Shown here piece after piece: positions 25,201 to 35,300 of a DNA stretch of 64,000 nt; the first letter of the stretch is position 1; each line of letters begins with the position of its first letter. The notes beneath the pieces are model-generated. The model saw only the letters and a list, made by a program, of their open reading frames with translations, made no database searches and was not told the origin of the DNA. Origin of the DNA: Argentina anserina (lineage: Eukaryota > Streptophyta > Magnoliopsida > Rosales > Rosaceae); NCBI RefSeq assembly GCF_933775445.1, contig NC_065878.1, forward strand, positions 3,308,001 through 3,372,000. The letters run 5' to 3'. The translations under genes and the position numbers were made by a program.

Positions 25201-26270
25201 AGGTAGGGCACAAGCATTTCGACACATACATGCTGAAGATAGGCTACACAAGGTGTCAATATGACTATTGCGCTTACTACCATGTATTCGAAGATAGGCT
25301 ACACAAGGTGTCAATATGACTGCTGCAAGGATATGTTGAAAATTCAGAAACTTAAGGATAAGTTGAGGACTGAATTCGACATGAAGGATCTAGGAGCTAC
25401 ACATAAGATCCTTGGAATTGAAATAAGAAATGATAGAAACACGAGTGAAATATGGCTGTCACAAGAGAAGTACATTATGAAGGTACTTGAACGTTTCAAC
25501 ATGGATGAAGCTAAGGTTGTTTCTACCCCATTAGCTGCGCACTTTCGGCTGAGTGCAGAGCATAGGCTATCAAATCATAAGGAGATTGATGCAATGGAGA
25601 GTGTTCCATATGCTAGTGTAGTAGGGTGTCTCATGAATGCAATGATATGTGCAAGACCAGATTTAGCTCAAGCGTTGAGTGTTGTCTCTAAGTACATGTC
25701 AAATCCGGGTAAGCGCCATTGGGAAGCAGTGAAGTGGATTCTTAGGTACTTAAAGAAAACTAGGCAGTTTGGATCAAGTTTGAAAGAAAACAGGAAGAAA
25801 CATGCATTGATGGTTTTGTTGACTCTGATTTTGCAAGAGACTCAGATAGAAGAAAGTCAACAACATGTTATGTTTTCACTTGTGGTGGAGGGCATGTGAG
25901 CTGGAAAGCAAATCTTCAAGAGGCTATAGCTCTATCTACTACTGAAGCAGAATATATGGTAGTGACATAAGCTTCTAAGGAAACTATTTGGTTGAATGGG
26001 CTGGCTGGTTAGTTTCGTATTCACCAGGAAGGTGTGGTAGTGAAGTGTAACAACCAAAGTGCCATACATTTGGCAAAGAATCAAGTGTTTCATGCAAGGA
26101 CAAAGCACATTGATGTTCGCTATCACCAGATCAGAGATTGGATAGAAGCTGGATATATTATTGTAGAGAAAGGTTTACACAAATGACAATGCAGCAAATT
26201 GTCTCACCAAGCCAGTTTTCTGTGGAGAAGTTCAAGCACTACTTGAACTTGCTCAGTGTCACAAACTGTT
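22255..26270 (+). pseudogene. Gag-pol relic of the nested Copia element
   Basis: Gag (22255-22912) reads 'LFNGKDNFTFWQRKMRNVL' then 'LLKEHLFGLKMEE'. The zinc knuckle near 22974 is CFVCGSPDHWKINY, the last cysteine replaced by tyrosine. The protease motif is 'WTLDTTCTFHMC' near 23145, where the catalytic DSG or DSA would be expected. Integrase follows at about 23700-24240 ('[11 protein letters not shown]', 'AGLPREFWVE'). Reverse transcriptase starts at about 24760 ('GCKWVFRKKEG', 'VDYDAIFSSV'), but the YVDDM block is lost to a 32-bp direct repeat. RNase H scraps end at about 26200. Several stops and frameshifts make it inactive. Confidence 0.85.
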
Positions 26271-26427
26271 GAGTTGTGGTGGAGCACCTCCTCACTTGAG
26301 GTGCGATGAGGCAAGAGGAGTACTGCCAAGGTGAAGTTCTTGGAGGTTTGTCAGGGTTACTTCAAGAGATACAAGACATCTTGAAGGTTGCAACAGGTTT
26401 TTGGTATCAACTCACCAAGGTAGATAT

Positions 26428-26859
26428 TATTGTTCTTATTGGTTCATTGATACAATTTAGAACCATAGGATTCAGTAGACAAATCTGAGTTAAGAACATA
26501 AAGTTAGTCTTTTAGTGTTCTATTAGGATTTGTAAGTCTAGTAGGTTTAGGAGTCATAAACCAAGTCGTATCAGCATCCCCTATTGATATAAATAGGGCT
26601 GCATGGGGTTTTAGGTCGTGTGAGACAGAAAACCTACAGAGAGCAAATGGTGATTAGAGAGATGTGAGCTAGATAAGGAGGGGTTAAAGTCTGCAATAGG
26701 TACTTATACCTAAATTCTTTAGTACTAGTAAATCTCTCAAGAGAGATCACAATGGAGGTTGGCTTCGGCTAAACCACTATAAACTTTGGTGTGTTTCTGT
26801 TTACTTTTCTTTGTTTATATCGCGAGTAACTTTAAGGTCTAAAGGCGCTTATCACAACA
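26428..26859 (+). repeat. 3' LTR of nested Copia element
   Basis: Aligns with 21796-22223 across its length, ending ATCACAACA, followed by the second CCACT copy. Confidence 0.85.
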
Positions 26860-27550
26860 CCACTAAGCAATATCTTGTTGCTACTTCTTTGAATCACGCG
26901 GAGATCATTACTCTCCATGAAGCAGTTAAAGAATGTGTTTGGCTACGGTCACTTGTTCGTCATATTCGTGATTCTTGTGGATTAGTCTCTATAATTGATC
27001 AACCTACGTGCATTTATGAAGATAATACTGCTTGCATAGAGCATACTAAGTTAGATTTCATCAAGGGAGACAACACCAAGCATATCTCGCATAAGTTCTT
27101 CTACAATGTTTAACAGTAGAAGTTCTTGAATGTTCAGATTAATCAAGTAAGTTTAGAAACCAATGTTGTGGATTTGTTCACTAAATCTTTGCATAAATTT
27201 ACTTTTTGTGAAACATATGAAGAGCATTGGCATGCGTCATTATCAGAACTTTAGAGCTTAGTAGGCTTCAAGAGGAGTCTACATCACATGTTAAGATCAT
27301 TAGTAATTGGTGTGTTGTGCTATTTTTCCTTTCGTTCAAGCTTTTGTTTTATCCAAGAGGTTTTTGTTTTGCTTGACAAGGTTTTGACCGAGGCAACGTT
27401 CTGCGCCGTACAACCTAGGGATGCGACACAAGGAGGAGTGTTCCGGGAGAATTATTATTCTACCCTGGTGTGTATCTTAGCCTTATTAGGTTTCTTATGA
27501 GATTGTGGTTATGTAATGTCTATATATAGGCCCCCATATCATTCAATAAA
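26860..27550 (+). pseudogene. Right part of the host Copia element: RNase H end and 3' LTR
   Basis: From 26866 the RNase H frame continues: 'KQYLVATSLNHAEIITLHEA', 'CVWLRSLVRHI', 'CIYEDNTACIEH', 'DNTKHISHKFF'. A polypurine tract 'acacaaggaggag' and a shortened LTR (27439 to about 27550) follow. The LTR is the same family as 1162-1345, with an internal deletion of roughly 50 bp and a different tail. Confidence 0.8.
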
Positions 27551-28455
27551 CTTATGGTTATTGAAAGGAGCACTTTGTGCAACGTTCTTAACATGTTTTT
27601 ACCTCAAGTTTGACTTTGCTTAGCTCTTATTGTTGTAGTATTGAGTCATTTAATCGAGTTAGGAGTCTATTGTGGTGTTGGTTGTATTTTGGTTCTAAAA
27701 CAGGTTGAAAACACATAAATTGTCGAGATTCCTATTTAGAGTATGATTCCTTGTGTAACTAGGAAGCCTAGTTAAATTAGGAGTCTTCATTAATCGGCAT
27801 TTCTATAACATTTGTGATATATGGAGAATCTTACTTGCATTAGGAATCCTTTTTAGACTAGGAAACGTACCATTTGGGAAAATCCTACTTGAACTGAAAC
27901 TCTTATTCCGTAACTTTCCTAATTGTACTTTCCTACTCCGTAACTTACTTGTCTTTATTCTTGTCTTTTACTATTTTCAGATTTTAAAGATGAGATTTGT
28001 GTAGCTAGAATGATGAAAAAAATAGAGAAAAAGAAGCAAAAGAGGAAAATAAAGAAAAAATGAAACACCTAAAATGGAGAAAAAAGAATTTATCAAAGGA
28101 ATAAAAAGGAAGAAAAAGAGAAGCATAAAAATGAAGAGAATAAAAAGAGATAATGTAAGAGAAAAAGAATGAGACACCTAAAAAGGAGAAAACAAATGAA
28201 TTTATCAAAGGAGATTGCACCCACTAATGACAAAAATAAGTGAGAAATTGAGGAGAAAAAGTTCGAGCTATAATATTCAAGGAGCCAAAACTCTTCTATA
28301 AATAGCACATCATTCACAAAGAAAAATGATCACTTCTCCTTAGCATTCAAGAGTTGAAACTCTACCAAAACACCACCATAAACTTCCCTCACAAATCAGC
28401 CAAGCCGTCCACCCCAAAACCATCATCATTTCTACCGAGTTTTACTTATTGCAGG
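27551..28455. other. Intergenic DNA with a polypurine tract
   Basis: No gene seen. About 28000-28215 is almost purely A/G on the + strand and contains a repeated segment (near 28063-28100 and 28172-28212: 'cacctaaaa-ggagaaaa...gaatttatcaaagga'). Long minus-strand phenylalanine/leucine-rich frames here are by-products of the composition. A TATA-like 'ctataaatagc' is at about 28297. Confidence 0.45.
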
Positions 28456-28711
28456 CAATGGTCTAAATATCGCTTATCGGTATTGTATCGGTATCGTATT
28501 GGTCGAGGGGTAAAACGATATATCGGAGATATATCGGGGATATACCGATATCTATCAGTTTTATCGGATTTGCTTATTTTCAATAAAATTTATAAAATTA
28601 TACTTCAATATGTACCAAATAAACTAAAAAACGGTACTAAGTAAACTAAAGAAAATAAATACTTGATTTTGTGACAATTAAAGTACACGAATGACACATA
28701 ATAATAAAAAT

Positions 28712-29736
28712 GGCATAAATGCTGATTTGCACCCCAAACTTGGCTGAAATTGTCAATTTCCACCCCGAACTTGCATTTGAGTCAATTTACCGCCTAAACT
28801 TGGTAAAAATTACCGATTTACACCTCGAACTTGTATTTGAGTCAATTTACCTCCTAAACTTGGTAAAAATTACCGATTTGCACCCCATCCGTTAAATTTA
28901 ACTGTTTCTATCCAATTTTGCGTCACATGTCATGCATTTAAGGGGTAATATTGTCATTATATATTTATTCATATTGAATAATGAAATAAATTAATAAAAT
29001 TACTTAAGAGGAACACTTGCTACAATGTTTGTTTTTTCGAAACATGTTATTGATTTATATATTTATTATTTTATGTGATATGGTATGTTAAAAGATATTA
29101 GAAAAAATATAAATAAATAAATACATTGAAAATTAAAAATAAATGTGTGTTCCGAGAGAATTACTATTCTACCATTATGTGTGTCTTAGCCTTATTAGGT
29201 TTCCTGTTAGAGATAGATTCACATCTCTGTAATAGATTAGGACTCCGAATCCTACGGGATTGTGGTTATGTAATGCCTATATATTGGCCTTATTATCAAT
29301 CAATAAACGGTTACGTTCTGTTCTATTAAGTCGTTATTATTCTCGTTTTGTTCATCCTCCAACAATGTGTACATATAAAAATATATTTATACACAACACA
29401 CTATATTTGAATGGGTGGGTATATTGAATATATAATTCAAAGTAGGGTTAAGTAGGTAGAAAAAAGATGTAAATAAATAATTTGATTAACAAAATAATCC
29501 TCATTTTAAAGAATATTTTTATTTGTTTTTAAGAATAATATAAATAGAAAATGACAACATTACCCCTCATGTGCATGACATGTGACGTAAAATTGGATAA
29601 AAACAGTTAAATTTAACGGATGTGGTTCAAATTGGCAATTTTTACCAAGTTTAGGAGATAAATTGACTCAAATGCAAGTTCAGTGTGCAAATTATCAATT
29701 TCAGCCAAGTTTGGGGTGAAAATCGGCATTTATACC
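28712..29736. mobile_element. MULE-like element with long inverted repeats, carrying a solo LTR
   Basis: Inverted ends of roughly 200 bp (GGCATAAATGCTGATTTGCA on the left; GGTATAAATGCCGATTTTCA inverted on the right) with repeated motifs 'ccaaacttgg', 'cttgcatttgagtcaattta', 'cctaaacttggtaaaaatt'. A perfect 10-bp duplication TAATAAAAAT flanks it (28702-28711, 29737-29746), within the 9-11 bp range of Mutator-like elements. No transposase. A solo LTR sits in the middle. Confidence 0.8.
29148..29364 (+). mobile_element. Solo LTR inside the MULE-like element
   Basis: 217 bp, TGTTCCGAG...CCTCCAACA, with ATGTG duplications at 29143-29147 and 29365-29369. It matches the 1162-1345 LTR through 'gaatcctacgggattgtgg' and beyond but has a different 3' tail. 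Confidence 0.88.
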
Positions 29737-30047
29737 TAATAAAAATATATATTTAAGAATGATTATTTATGCTTGAAATTCATCATATATATTTAAAATA
29801 TATATAAATGAAAAATATATATGAAAAAATATATATAAGTTTTTCAAAAAAGAGAGGAAATAAATATTAAACAATTATACAAAAATTGAAAAATAAATAA
29901 AAAATCAAAGTTTGACCGATATATCGGAGTTTGACCGATATTTGACCGTTGACCAATATATTCAACTGATATGGTGATATCGTATCGTTTTCTAAATATC
30001 ACCGATATATCGCCGATATATCCGATATTTAGAACACTGATTGCAGC

Positions 30048-30989
30048 CGTACCTCTAAGGTTCCTACATGTGTGATTCTCGCAACTTATCTCCATTGCTT
30101 TGTTTATTTGTGTTAATCTACGATTCTTTGTCTATGAAGATTGTAGTTTGTTGTTTATGTGGAAGTATTGGTTTTGTATTTGTTTCAAAATTTTCAAATT
30201 GTATTTGATATGTTTTTTAGACTATGTCGAATCTATGTTCTTATAATTATTGAAGTTTGTATTTCTATTGTTATGTTCTACTCTTCTTTTACTTGTTCTT
30301 AGATTATTTTCAGATATGTGCATACAAATTTAGTGCTTGAATGCAGTCCCTAAGATTGTATTCGAGTGCTATCTTCATCATCCATATTGACACAAATCGA
30401 ATCATGCCTTAAGTAGGTTCGATTTGTGTTAATTAAAGTGGGAAATTCTGAAAATTTACATGTACCCCATGGTGAGTGATGCCACCGTGAAGCATGTCTC
30501 CAACAAAGATTTAGTGTTTAAATGTAATCTTGTTTGATTTCTACCCTAAGTGTTGTTAAACTTGATTGCATGTAATTTATGTGAGGCTCTAAGTCAACCT
30601 AAACGTCAATATAAATCTTGCATGATTAGATATTCCCCCAAGACTCTAATTGTATTAGTGTCTAAAAGTATGTATTCAGATGAATTAGAATGCATGATAG
30701 AACCAAACTTGTAATTATGTGGTGTATTGGTGAATTTGGTCTAGTTTGGTAAAGAAAAGTCGATCATGTAAATAGTAATTTAGGTTTTATTTTAGTAGTT
30801 AATAATTAATCTCAAACTCTTTATTATTTGTTAACACTAAAAGTTTAACATTCTCTTCAATTCTCCGGACTGAACGATCTCTGCTTATTTTATACTAACA
30901 ATGACATTTTATATGATTAATTGTATGATGCTCGCGTGCTCTATCAATTATTATTCAAATTATTCTCATATTTATCATACTACACCAAT
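30048..30989. other. Intergenic DNA, no gene seen
   Basis: AT-rich, with only short unsupported frames. Phrases such as 'gattctttgtctatgaag' and 'acacaaatcgaatcatgcc' look like worn repetitive sequence, but I cannot assign a family. Confidence 0.45.
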
Positions 30990-31047
30990 AAGTACTATAA
31001 TTTTAACCCCTAGGAAGAATAAGCACACCTACAAATTCTTCACAACA
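30990..31047 (-). repeat. LTR fragment matching the 16721-18775 element
   Basis: 'aataagtactata..ttaacccctaggaagaataagcacacct' through 'caaattcttcacaaca' aligns with the right LTR at 18718-18775 in the same orientation. It is followed by TTCGA, corresponding to the TTCAA target duplication there. This shows both places descend from one LTR-promoter junction. Confidence 0.7.
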
Positions 31048-31065
31048 TTCGAGCCATTTTTAAAT

Positions 31066-32047
31066 GAGTTTTTTTCCCCAACAGTTCCTCAATTCTGGTG
31101 TACCTACCAATGTGATACCTCAACTCTTAATCGTACCAATGTGATACCCAGACTCTAGTATTGCTATCATTGAAGTACTTCCGTTAGTTTTTTTCAACTT
31201 TTCCGTTATCTTGGTGACGTGGCAAGTACGTGAGGCCCACAAAGAGGGTTAAAAGACAAAATTAACCTCATCTGAGAGGAGCAATGTTTTTCCCGCCCTT
31301 TACCTTGAGAAAGACACCCAACAATTCCAATTTTGGCGCCAATTTTCCCTCCCTACTCCTTAATTTGTGTCTCTTATCTAAACTAAAGAACTACCGCCAA
31401 CCAGTCGACCACAATCTGATAAAACCTAGATCAATCTCATTTTCTATTTTTACCCTAGCACTTGTTAAACTAACAGAATAAATATAGAAATTTATATGGA
31501 ACATCTCATTTCCACAATCTCATAAGAATATAAAAACACATAACTTAACGAAATTCAAATACATGTTTAAGTACCATTAGTTGCCACCTTTTATGTTGAT
31601 ATGCCATGATTTTTGCTTGTAAGAACTAATGGTACATGTAGTTGAATTTCGTTAAGTTATGTGTTTCTATATTCTTATGAGATTGTGGAAATGAGATGTT
31701 CCATATAAATTTCTATATTTATTCTGTTAGTTTAGATAAGAGACACAAATTAAGGAGTATGGAGGGAAAATTGGCGCAAAAATTGGAATTGTTGGGTGTC
31801 TTTCTCAAGGTAAAGGGCGGGAAAAACATTGCTCCTCTCAGATGAGGTTAATTTTGTCTTTTAACCATCTTTGTGGGCCTCACGTACTTGCCACGTCACC
31901 AAGATAACGGAAAAGTTGAAAAAAACTAACGGAAGTACTTCAATGATAGCAATACTAGAGTCTGAGTATCACATTGGTACGATTAAGAGTTGAGGTATCA
32001 CATTAGTAGGTACACCAGAATTGAAGGACTGTTGGTGAAAAAAATTC
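31066..32047. mobile_element. Fold-back MULE in the urate oxidase upstream region
   Basis: 982 bp that is almost entirely two inverted arms of roughly 450 bp around a short centre (about 31565-31635). Ends: GAGTTTTTTTCCCCAACAGT and inverted GAATTTTTTTCACCAACAGT. A perfect 9-bp duplication TTTTTAAAT flanks it (31057-31065, 32048-32056), the Mutator signature. The left arm holds about 100 extra bases (31381-31475). No transposase. The paralogous promoter copy at about 18781 lacks the element, giving an empty site. Confidence 0.88.
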
Positions 32048-32056
32048 TTTTTAAAT

Positions 32057-32349
32057 CTCATAAATGACACAAATACCTAACGATTGATTTCCGATATGCA
32101 AAAAGGAAATAAAAGGCCTAAAACTATGGGCATGAGAAATGCATACAGCAGTTGAATACTGAATATACGGGGGGTTGTCTAAGAACTGTGGGCGAAATGA
32201 CATTACTGACAGCCACCTTTGTCCGACCATTTCTGTCTTGTTTTGTCATTTTGCAGCTGCCTTTTCCGTCCTTTTATATAACGTGAGCACCACTCAAACA
32301 GGCGTGAAGGTCTGAAACTCTTGTCGGAATCTAAAACCATCATCACAAA
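32057..32349 (+). promoter_or_regulatory. Urate oxidase promoter and 5' leader
   Basis: A TATA box in 'ttttatataacgtgagc' (about 32273-32283) lies some 70 bases before the start codon. The region is duplicated at 18776-19068. The fold-back MULE sits directly upstream, leaving about 300 bp of original proximal promoter. Confidence 0.7.
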
Positions 32350-35300
32350 ATGGCAGCGAAGCAAATAGAGCAAGGTCTGAGCTTGGAGCAGAGGCACGGC
32401 AAGGACCGGGTCCGGGTAGCCCGGGTCTGGCGCAACGGACCCGACGGACGTCACGTGGTCGTCGAATGGAGCGTCAGCATCAGCCTCCTCTCCGATTGCC
32501 TCGCCGCTTATTCCCGCGGCGACAACTCCGACATCGTCGCCACTGACACCATGAAGAACACTGTAAGTCATGAGTTTTATGGGAATTGAATTCATTGAAA
32601 GGGAGATAGATTTGATTTCGTGTCATTTTTCCAGGTGTATGCCAAGGCTAAGGAGTGTGTGAAGCAAGTTTCGGTGGAAGATTTCGCAATTCTACTTGCA
32701 AAACACTTCACATCTCTTTACGACAAGGTAATTTTACATGATTTTTTTTATATATTTGTATTTTTGTTCATTACTTAGGTGAAGATGTTCTTATAGCTAA
32801 AGAATTAGATTAGACTAGGTAATCCTGTTGCAGTAGGGTAGCAAGTTAAAGATATGGGCATGTTGCCGTTTCATCTGATCAGTAGTGTTATTAGTTCATT
32901 TTGATTGATTAGTCGGGATTTTGATTTATTGCACCTAATATTATCGAAAAAATCTTATGCTTGTTATTTCTGCAGGTCACCTGTGCCATTGTAAACATTG
33001 TGGAGAAGCCGTGGGAGCGTGTATCTGTTGGTGGCGAAGCACATGAACATGGTTTGTTTTATTTTCTCTTGGATATAATTTGGGAAGCATGAGAACAATT
33101 AATTCTAAATCACTTCCTTGCCCCCCCCCCCCTGTTTTCTGATCATGTACCACAAAACTTCTTGCATGTCTTTGTTATCACTTTTATGGGGTTTTTGTCA
33201 TTGCCTTCTTGGTATGGGCACAAGCTCTCCATCATTTCCTGTTAGAAAGCTTATTCAGTTTTGCATTTACGAGAGTTTCTTCTCCGTTCAAAGTTCAAAC
33301 ACATGTCTTTAACACATGTCTTTAAAGGAGTTTGCACATTAAATTAGAAAAAGTATGTGTTTTTGCCTTACTAATGGTTGAACTTTGATATTAAGCACTG
33401 ATCGTTTATAGTTGGTTGCTGGTTGCAATTTGATGTCAAGATTTTAAAGATGTGGCATTGTAAATAAAAGACGATGGACTTTTTCAGAGTTAATAGTTCA
33501 TTGAAGAAGATTAAACTAGGTTTCTCACTTTATACTGTGCTTTCTAGGATTCCAGAGACTTATAACTTATATCAGAGCAGTGAAACTTTCAAAATTAAAT
33601 AACAGACAAAAGAAAGGAGAATATTAGAAGGCATTTATTAGCTATTTGATTCAGTTGGCAAATGTGTTCACAAATTCTTATTAATTATTCCAAGCAACAT
33701 CTTGAGAGGTCAAAAAATGAAAAAGTAAAAAAGAAGGTATGAAATATTGAATCATTTGACTGCAAATTTTACTCTGCCATCATTCTGCTTTCTAAAGTTG
33801 AGCAAAAATTCAATGTTAAAAAGAACATTGAGTAGTTTTCCTCATAAACACTTGAGCTCGTTCGACCAAAAAAAAAGAAGAGAAAGAGTTTTCAGTCAAG
33901 AACCAGAGTACCTGTTTTTATTTACTTTTTGGTCTTTGTTAAAAGGTTTCAAATTGGGATTGGAGAGGCACACAACAGAAGTCATTTTGGAGAAGTCTGG
34001 TGCATTAAGGGTGACTTCTGGAATTGAAAAACTGGCTGTACTGAAGACTACACAGGTAATTTCATCCGTCCCTCATATGTTTCAAAGGCAAGAACAATAA
34101 GATGTGAGCCCATATTATAAGCAACCACAGTGGATTTCTTTGTACAACATAATAATCATAATGAAAAAGGGTTAGACACCCCCTGAGGTTATAGACTTTT
34201 CACTGAGCAGCTTGCATTTCCGAATTGAAGTAAACTCCCATAGGATTTCAATATGCTTACACATAACTCCTTCATGAGGCAATTCAATGCACGGAGAAGA
34301 ATGAATGAAATTGTTTAATATGTCCTTTAGTGCAGTGGTGTTAGGTTATTGATGTTGATCATGTAGGTCTTTTAGTCTCTGATGTGATTCTCTTCCAGAG
34401 CCACCAGTACTAGTCTAAGGCTTAGTTTGGTATTCAGTTTTGAGCATAAAATAATATATATATATATATAGCACATCTCTATAAACACACCGATTTTTCT
34501 TTGAATATAGTTTGATTTATCGAATTTGGTTTAGTTGAAGACTATTGTTGTTCCTGCCACATTCAGAACCATATGCAAGAATGGATTACATTATAGATTA
34601 AAGGAGGTTAGAGGGAATCCTAAAATGACATGGGTCGGGCTAGGACTGATTAAGGAATAGCATGAGTTGCCTCAATGTTTAGCCATAAAAAGGTCTACAT
34701 TGAACAGTAATGTTGCTTCAATATTTCATCCATAGAGTTATTAGTGCATAACTGCATATGAGTTGTTGTCTAAGAGGACTAGTGTGCCTTTGTGTTCTCT
34801 GAATCTACCCTTGTAGAAAAGATCTTCTGTGATGTCATCAACATACAGTCTGCAGTATCAAGCTTAATTATGACTTGTTTTTTTTAGAACTTAATTATTA
34901 CTAATGTAAACAAAATGGTTTTGATTGTGTGTGTGTGTGTTTTTTTTTTTGGCTGGGGAGAGGGGGGGGGGAGTTTAATAGGATATTGATATGGCTGCAA
35001 TTAACTGATCCTTACTTTGTACTGGTAAAAGTGCAGAGATTGTGTGGATTGGCATTTTCGGTATGCTTATAACAACTCACTGTTATTACCGGAACTGTTC
35101 TTTGTGTCAATACTTCTGGAAAATCGTCACTATAAAAAAATCAAGCAAACTGGTGATGGTCCTAGTCATTCAATTATATCAAAATGAATGTTTTTGGTAA
35201 CAACTAGAATTACCACGGTTAGCCTCTATTTATCTGATACACATGGATGGCCAAAGGACCTCCAATGTATTGATTGTTTTTTTTCGTTCAAACATAAACT

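Larger units (their letters stand above)
21796..26859 (+). mobile_element. Nested Copia element inserted into another Copia element
   Basis: LTRs at 21796-22223 and 26428-26859 (about 430 bp, roughly 90 percent identical by eye, ends eroded from TG). The CCACT target duplication lies at 21791-21795 and 26860-26864. The insertion splits the host RNase H reading frame: joining the flanks restores 'ISWIST' to 'KQYLVATS'. A primer-binding site related to initiator Met tRNA (tggtatcaagagc, 22226-22238) follows the left LTR. Inside are gag, zinc knuckle, protease, integrase, reverse transcriptase and RNase H in normal Copia order, all with stops. Confidence 0.88.
28456..30039. mobile_element. hAT-like element, outermost of a three-level nest
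   Basis: Ends CAATGGTCTAAATATCG on the left and, inverted, CAGTGTTCTAAATATCG on the right, followed inside by ATCGG/GATATATCGG-rich arms. Flanking 8-mers ATTGCAGG (28448-28455) and ATTGCAGC (30040-30047) fit an 8-bp target duplication with one mismatch, as expected for hAT. It contains the MULE-like element at 28712-29736 and no transposase. Confidence 0.65.

Noticed and set aside
27977..28317. Minus-strand Phe/Leu/Ser-rich frames resembling membrane proteins
   Set aside because: They are the translation of a polypurine tract read backwards and have no family-like pattern.
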